Source: Mobilitalea sp. (lineage in GTDB: Bacteria > Bacillota_A > Clostridia > Lachnospirales > Lachnospiraceae). Taken from it: 8,848 bases of DNA. The notes beneath the pieces were generated by a model. That model was given only the letters and a program-made list of their open reading frames with translations, was not told the DNA's origin and did no database searches. The stretch spans positions 1-8,848 of the forward strand of contig JARKQP010000779.1 of the NCBI GenBank assembly GCA_029974875.1, written 5' to 3'. The translations under genes were made by a program, and so were the position numbers. Positions 5,539 through 8,848 of the stretch are shown in pieces (the first letter of the stretch is position 1; every line of letters begins with the position of its first letter).

Positions 5539-8500
5539 TTAGAATGTAAATGATAAGGCAAATTGAACAGCCCGGGGATTGGGGAATGAGCAATTGTCTG
5601 CCCCTATGGTAAAGATACCGCCATCTGCAAATTCAGGATCCAACCCGGAATATTTGGTTAATGTGACCATGTTTTGCAGGGTTACCGATGCACGAACTCT
5701 GTCTATACCAAACTTTTCGCAAAAGGTAGCTGGAATGGAGTAGCCCAAAGTAATATCGCTTAATCGGAAGAATGAGCCATCTTCCAACCAGCGGCTCTGG
5801 TCACCGCGACTATTTCGGGAATCCCCATATACAATACGTGGGCGATCGTTCGAACGATATTCCTGTGTCCAGGGTCTGAGACCATTAAAGTTGTTTTGAT
5901 TATTGGCAAAATCACCAGCCGCTGCTGTCGATCCATTCCAGATGTCATGTCCGAATCGTCCATAACCATTGATCTTCAGATCAAAGTTTCTATAAGAAGC
6001 TCCGAGATTCAATCCCATTTCTAATTTGGGCCAGGGATTCCCTACAATCTGACGGTCGTCCGACGAAATAATACCGTCGTCGTTATAATCGTCATATTTA
6101 ATATCACCAGGCAAAGCATTCGGCTGGATTACTGTTCCTTCCGAATTTGTATAATTGCGGACCTCTTCTCCCGACTGGAAGATACCATTCATTTTGTACA
6201 GATACCACATTCCAAGCGATTGCCCAATTTCTGTTTTAGCCAAATCGGTGTAATAGACTGTCTGGCCGTATCCCAGATCTATCACCTTATTCTTTAAATG
6301 CGACACATTCAACGAGGCTGAATAGGAAAAATCTCCCACTTTATCATTCCATCCGATCTCTACTTCAACTCCTCTGTTTTCCAGGCTCCCGGCATTCACA
6401 GCAGGCGATCCTCCTTCATTTCCGGAGCTCATCAAAATAGGAAGATACACCAGCAGGTCTCCGCTCTTTGAATAAAAATATTCGGCTGAAAAACGTAACC
6501 GGTTATTCAGTCCTACCAGGTCAAAGCCGGCATTGGCTGTGGTTTTCTTCTCCCAAACGAGATCGGTATTGGTTAATCGGGACTGGATCATTCCGATCTC
6601 TTTTGTTTCCGAATTACCCATAATTGCCCGGGGAGCGGTATTAATGGTCGACTGATAATCCCAATATCCAATACTGCTATTCCCCAGTGTACCATAATTA
6701 GCCCGTATCTTCAAATCATCAATAAACGGAACATCAAAGAACTCCTCCCCACTGATACGCCATCCCAATGAGACGGAAAGGAAATTTCCCCAACGTTTGT
6801 CTTTGGGTAAACGCGAAGTCCCATCACGACGGGCTGTTATCTGTGTCAGATATCTGTCATCATAGGAATAATTGATCCGTCCGAGGTAGGATATCAGTGC
6901 AGATTCTCCGTAACTTCCTCCTGCGGTTGTGTTGCCGGTTGCGGCATCAAGCGATTTAATATATTTATCCCCGATTGTTAACGGATCTAATTTGGTGATC
7001 CAGCGGACTTCTTCGTGGAATTTATTATAAGTGATGCCGCCTAAGGCATTTACATCGTGCTTGCCAAACTTATGTTTAAAATTATAGGTTTGCTCTATCA
7101 GGATATCATGATTCTGTGCGCTGTTATATCCTAAATGCGCTGCATCATCTCCTTGTCCCATAACCCAGTTTCCTTTTTTGCGTAAGGTATTGGTAACACC
7201 CATATAGCTTTTATAAGCAACATTTAACCTGGCATCAAGCATATTGAAAAGCGATACCTGGCCAAAGACGTTACCGGTCAGGTATTCTTCTTCATTGTTT
7301 CGTTCCATTAAATCCTGCATTGCTATCGGATTCCGGCCATAAGAATTAGCCCGGTCAACATTTCCATAACCATATCCACCTGTGTGCGATTCATCATATA
7401 CCGGAATTGTGGGTGGCATAAAGATAAAATCATACCACGGATTGCCATTCAGCAGCGTCCTGTTTGATTTGGTATAATAGAAGTTTTCGCCATAAGAAAA
7501 TATTCCTTTCTGTCCGCTTGTATTAAGACGGAATCCATATTTGTCATATCCTGTACGATACAGTGCTCCGTCGTCTACCATACGATTTAACGACGTGTAA
7601 TACTTTACAGTGTTAGAACCTCCGGATAGTGAAATATTATAATTCTGTAACATGCCCGTCCCCAGCATCTCTTCCTGCCAATCCGTATCGCCGTCGAAAT
7701 GATTCTGACGTTTTGTGATTCCACCGACTCCGGCCAGAATTGCTTCTTCATAAGCCCGGTCATTATAAATCTTATAAGTGGAGGCATCCATCAGATCATA
7801 GCGAGGTAGCCAGTTGAGTGTCAACTGCGAGTCGAATTTCACTTTCAGAGGTCCCTCTTTCCCTTGTTTGGTGGTAACGATTACAACCCCGTTCGCTGCC
7901 CTCGACCCGTAAATTGCGGCTGATGATGCATCTTTCAGTATTTGAATAGATTCTATGTCTTCCACATTCACACCCAGATCACTGCCGCCGTAAGCTCCAT
8001 CAATAATAAATAAAGGATTGTTATTGGTTAAGCTTCCCAGACCGCGGATAATAATAGAAGCATTAGAGCCCGGCTGACCACTTGATGTGATCTTTACGCC
8101 TGAAGTCAGTCCACGCATAGACTCTACTATATTACCCGATACACGTTCTGCCAAGGCATCCTCTTTGACGACAGATACAGCGCCAAGCAAATCTTTCTTC
8201 TTTACAGTGCCATAACCTACGACCACTACCTCTTCTAAAGTCTCAATGTCTTCCTGAAGAATAATATTCAATATCGTTTCTCCATTCAAGGCAATGGTTT
8301 GTGAGATCATGCCTAAATAGGAGATCTCTAATATGCTGTTTGAAGGGATATTGGTTAAAGTGAATCTGCCATTTGTATCGGTAACAGTACCGGTTGTTTT
8401 TCCTGAAACCTGAATAGATACTCCAATTAGGGCTTCTCCTTTGGTATCAGTAACCGTTCCCTGTATGGTTATGTTTTGAGCGAACAGACACACGGAAGAT

Positions 8501-8556
8501 ATCCATACTAACATGAATAAGGTTCCTTTCCATAGATTTAATTTTTTTTTATTCAT
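5539..8556 (-). CDS. SusC/RagA-family TonB-linked outer-membrane porin
   Basis: This 1005-residue protein has a signal peptide (about 1-26, cleavage after LFA). A carboxypeptidase-regulatory-like domain follows (28-102; ITIQGTVTDTKGEALIGVSI), then a TonB box (EEVVVVGYGTV, 108-118). The plug domain (about 119-232) contains ESMRGLTSGVKI, the SusC signature around NNPLFIIDGAYG and the conserved AIYGSRAANGVVIVTTKQGK. The beta-barrel occupies about 240-1005 and ends in SFTF, the aromatic terminus recognised for barrel insertion. An EF-hand-like loop, DYNDDGIISSDD (823-834), sits in the barrel region at a place common in this family and may bind calcium. No STN domain lies between the signal peptide and the regulatory-like domain, so direct signalling to an anti-sigma factor is unlikely. 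The start at 8556 gives a clean signal peptide. It is the first gene of the operon, next to the SusD partner with which such proteins form an import complex. Confidence 0.98.
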   Translation of the reverse strand: MNKKKLNLWKGTLFMLVWISSVCLFAQNITIQGTVTDTKGEALIGVSIQVSGKTTGTVTDTNGRFTLTNIPSNSILEISYLGMISQTIALNGETILNIILQEDIETLEEVVVVGYGTVKKKDLLGAVSVVKEDALAERVSGNIVESMRGLTSGVKITSSGQPGSNASIIIRGLGSLTNNNPLFIIDGAYGGSDLGVNVEDIESIQILKDASSAAIYGSRAANGVVIVTTKQGKEGPLKVKFDSQLTLNWLPRYDLMDASTYKIYNDRAYEEAILAGVGGITKRQNHFDGDTDWQEEMLGTGMLQNYNISLSGGSNTVKYYTSLNRMVDDGALYRTGYDKYGFRLNTSGQKGIFSYGENFYYTKSNRTLLNGNPWYDFIFMPPTIPVYDESHTGGYGYGNVDRANSYGRNPIAMQDLMERNNEEEYLTGNVFGQVSLFNMLDARLNVAYKSYMGVTNTLRKKGNWVMGQGDDAAHLGYNSAQNHDILIEQTYNFKHKFGKHDVNALGGITYNKFHEEVRWITKLDPLTIGDKYIKSLDAATGNTTAGGSYGESALISYLGRINYSYDDRYLTQITARRDGTSRLPKDKRWGNFLSVSLGWRISGEEFFDVPFIDDLKIRANYGTLGNSSIGYWDYQSTINTAPRAIMGNSETKEIGMIQSRLTNTDLVWEKKTTANAGFDLVGLNNRLRFSAEYFYSKSGDLLVYLPILMSSGNEGGSPAVNAGSLENRGVEVEIGWNDKVGDFSYSASLNVSHLKNKVIDLGYGQTVYYTDLAKTEIGQSLGMWYLYKMNGIFQSGEEVRNYTNSEGTVIQPNALPGDIKYDDYNDDGIISSDDRQIVGNPWPKLEMGLNLGASYRNFDLKINGYGRFGHDIWNGSTAAAGDFANNQNNFNGLRPWTQEYRSNDRPRIVYGDSRNSRGDQSRWLEDGSFFRLSDITLGYSIPATFCEKFGIDRVRASVTLQNMVTLTKYSGLDPEFADGGIFTIGADNCSFPNPRAVQFALSFTF

Positions 8557-8588
8557 TTCATTTTTCTCTTAATTGTTTAAATTAATAT

Positions 8589-8626
8589 GGTATATTGAAA
8601 ATAATCAGTCGTTGTTTTTAATATCC
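8589..8626 (-). promoter_or_regulatory. Imperfect RNA hairpin upstream of the susC-like start
   Basis: In the transcript GGATATT (8626-8620) and AAAA (8618-8615) can pair with TTTT (8601-8598), AATAT (8596-8592) and CC (8590-8589). This gives 11 base pairs with one bulge, one mismatch and a 13-nt loop. The stem is mostly A-T and only moderately stable. It ends 33 nt before the start codon and is not followed by a U-tract, so it is not a terminator. The AGGAGG at 8636-8631 lies 4 nt upstream of it. Confidence 0.3.
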
Positions 8627-8662
8627 CGAACCTCCTGGAAAAGATTGTCCGTGGTCTGTCTG

Positions 8663-8676
8663 TTATCAGCCGATAA
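8663..8676. repeat. Near-palindrome in the leader, with a related direct copy at 8692-8701
   Basis: Plus-strand TTATCAGCCGATAA has 5-bp arms (TTATC/GATAA) around a 4-nt centre. On the minus strand TTATCGGCTG (8676-8667) is repeated in related form as TTATCGACCG (8701-8692), 8 of 10 bases identical, 25 bp apart. This could be a protein-binding site or a small RNA hairpin. It lies downstream of the predicted transcription start, where a bound repressor or an RNA structure would act. Confidence 0.3.
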
Positions 8677-8764
8677 GGGTTGGATCTATGTCGGTCGATA
8701 ACGATTGAGCGATTACCATATCGGTATTATAGTTCCCCGTGACAATAATTCTATTTAAATCCAT
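8666..8764 (-). CDS. Possible upstream ORF (32 codons) in the operon leader
   Basis: The frame starts with ATG at 8764, about 16 nt after the predicted transcription start, and ends with TGA at 8668-8666. It encodes 32 residues beginning MDLNRIIVTGNYNTD and resembles no family I know. There is no signal peptide or membrane segment. The stop codon falls inside the near-palindrome at 8676-8663, an arrangement that could let translation affect leader folding. No ribosome-binding site is evident. An open frame of this size can arise by chance, so it is offered only as a candidate. Confidence 0.25.
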   Translation of the reverse strand: MDLNRIIVTGNYNTDMVIAQSLSTDIDPTLIG

Positions 8765-8785
8765 GATATTTATATCAAATAAATG

Positions 8786-8816
8786 CAAATATATTGACAA
8801 TATTGATTAGAACAAA
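8786..8816 (-). promoter_or_regulatory. Bacteroidetes-type promoter (-33 TTTG, -7 TAnnTTTG)
   Basis: On the minus strand TTTG (8816-8813) is followed after exactly 19 nt by TATATTTG (8793-8786). This fits the known Bacteroides primary-sigma consensus, TTTG, 19-21 nt, TAnnTTTG, at every fixed base. Transcription would start a few bases downstream, near 8780. It is the only match found upstream of the susC-like gene and points in the right direction. The start site itself is inferred. Confidence 0.72.
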
Positions 8817-8821
8817 CGTTT
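8814..8821. promoter_or_regulatory. Possible LacI-family operator overlapping the -33 box
   Basis: AAACGTTT is a perfect 8-bp palindrome with a central CG, and its left half shares bases with the -33 element. LacI-family regulators such as E. coli PurR and RbsR bind sites with this same core. On the plus strand the wider site CAAACGTTTTCG resembles PurR boxes. No regulator gene is in the window, and an 8-bp palindrome can occur by chance, so this is a weak call. Confidence 0.27.
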
Positions 8822-8848
8822 TCGCAATTATATTTGGTTAAATAAAGT

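Larger units (their letters stand above)
1..8780 (-). other. Predicted single transcription unit (Sus-type operon, 3' end outside window)
   Basis: All six genes share one strand. Downstream of the SusD gene the junctions are 17 nt, 17 nt, a 4-nt overlap and 17 nt, and no hairpin plus T-tract terminator was seen between genes. The only strong promoter found is the one at 8786-8816. The unit therefore probably starts near 8780 and continues beyond base 1. The 132-nt gap between the first two genes could hold a processing or attenuation site, so transcript levels may differ on either side of it. Confidence 0.75.
8557..8780 (-). promoter_or_regulatory. Long 5' leader of the operon, no established gene
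   Basis: About 220 nt lie between the predicted transcription start and the first gene. This stretch holds a possible short upstream ORF (8764-8666), a near-palindrome (8676-8663), an AGGAGG sequence with no obvious start codon (8636-8631), and an imperfect hairpin (8626-8589). The last 30 nt before the start codon are A/T-rich and unstructured, as is usual for Bacteroidetes start sites. No known riboswitch class and no intrinsic terminator were recognised here. Confidence 0.6.

Noticed and set aside
8557..8780. Known riboswitch or intrinsic terminator in the leader
   Set aside because: No conserved riboswitch core was recognised and no GC-rich hairpin is followed by a U-tract on the minus strand.
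1..8848. tRNA, rRNA, CRISPR array, transposase or insertion sequence
   Set aside because: No regularly spaced repeats, no tRNA-like fold, no rRNA-like stretch and no transposase motif were seen. Coding sequence accounts for nearly all of the window.

Overview
This window is the promoter and first six genes of a Bacteroidetes Sus-type nutrient-uptake operon. All six genes lie on the minus strand and read from right to left. Four things point to Bacteroidales (Bacteroides, Parabacteroides or a relative): an adjacent SusC-type TonB-dependent receptor and SusD-type lipoprotein, BACON and FISUMP domains, a promoter of the TTTG / TAnnTTTG type used by the Bacteroidetes primary sigma factor, and start codons without Shine-Dalgarno sequences. 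The genus cannot be settled from this window.

Layout in the direction of transcription. A promoter sits at 8786-8816. It is followed by a leader of about 220 nt that contains a possible 32-codon upstream ORF, a near-palindrome and a hairpin. The SusC-like porin is at 8556-5539. A 132-nt intergenic region follows, flanked by a 13-bp direct repeat and carrying two tiny overlapping reading frames. Then come the SusD-like lipoprotein (5406-3838), a BACON + FISUMP lipoprotein (3820-2831) in the position where such operons usually encode a surface glycan-binding protein, a five-bladed beta-propeller lipoprotein resembling glycoside hydrolase clan GH-F/GH43 enzymes (2813-1782), a secreted and divergent nucleoside-hydrolase-fold protein (1785-592, with an ATGA overlap to the gene before it), and a second, more canonical nucleoside-hydrolase-like lipoprotein (574 to the left edge, 3' end missing).

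How the genes probably work together (inference). The SusC/SusD pair imports a ligand across the outer membrane with TonB energy. The BACON-FISUMP lipoprotein probably helps capture it at the surface. The propeller and the two nucleoside-hydrolase-fold proteins cleave or bind it at the outer membrane or in the periplasm. No endo-acting polysaccharidase, sulfatase, kinase, inner-membrane transporter or regulator is present. Propeller hydrolases of the GH43 type often act on furanosides, and nucleoside hydrolases cleave N-ribofuranosides. A pentofuranosyl or nucleoside-like substrate is therefore the most economical hypothesis, but no gene proves it. The operon continues past the left edge, and any regulator would lie outside the window.
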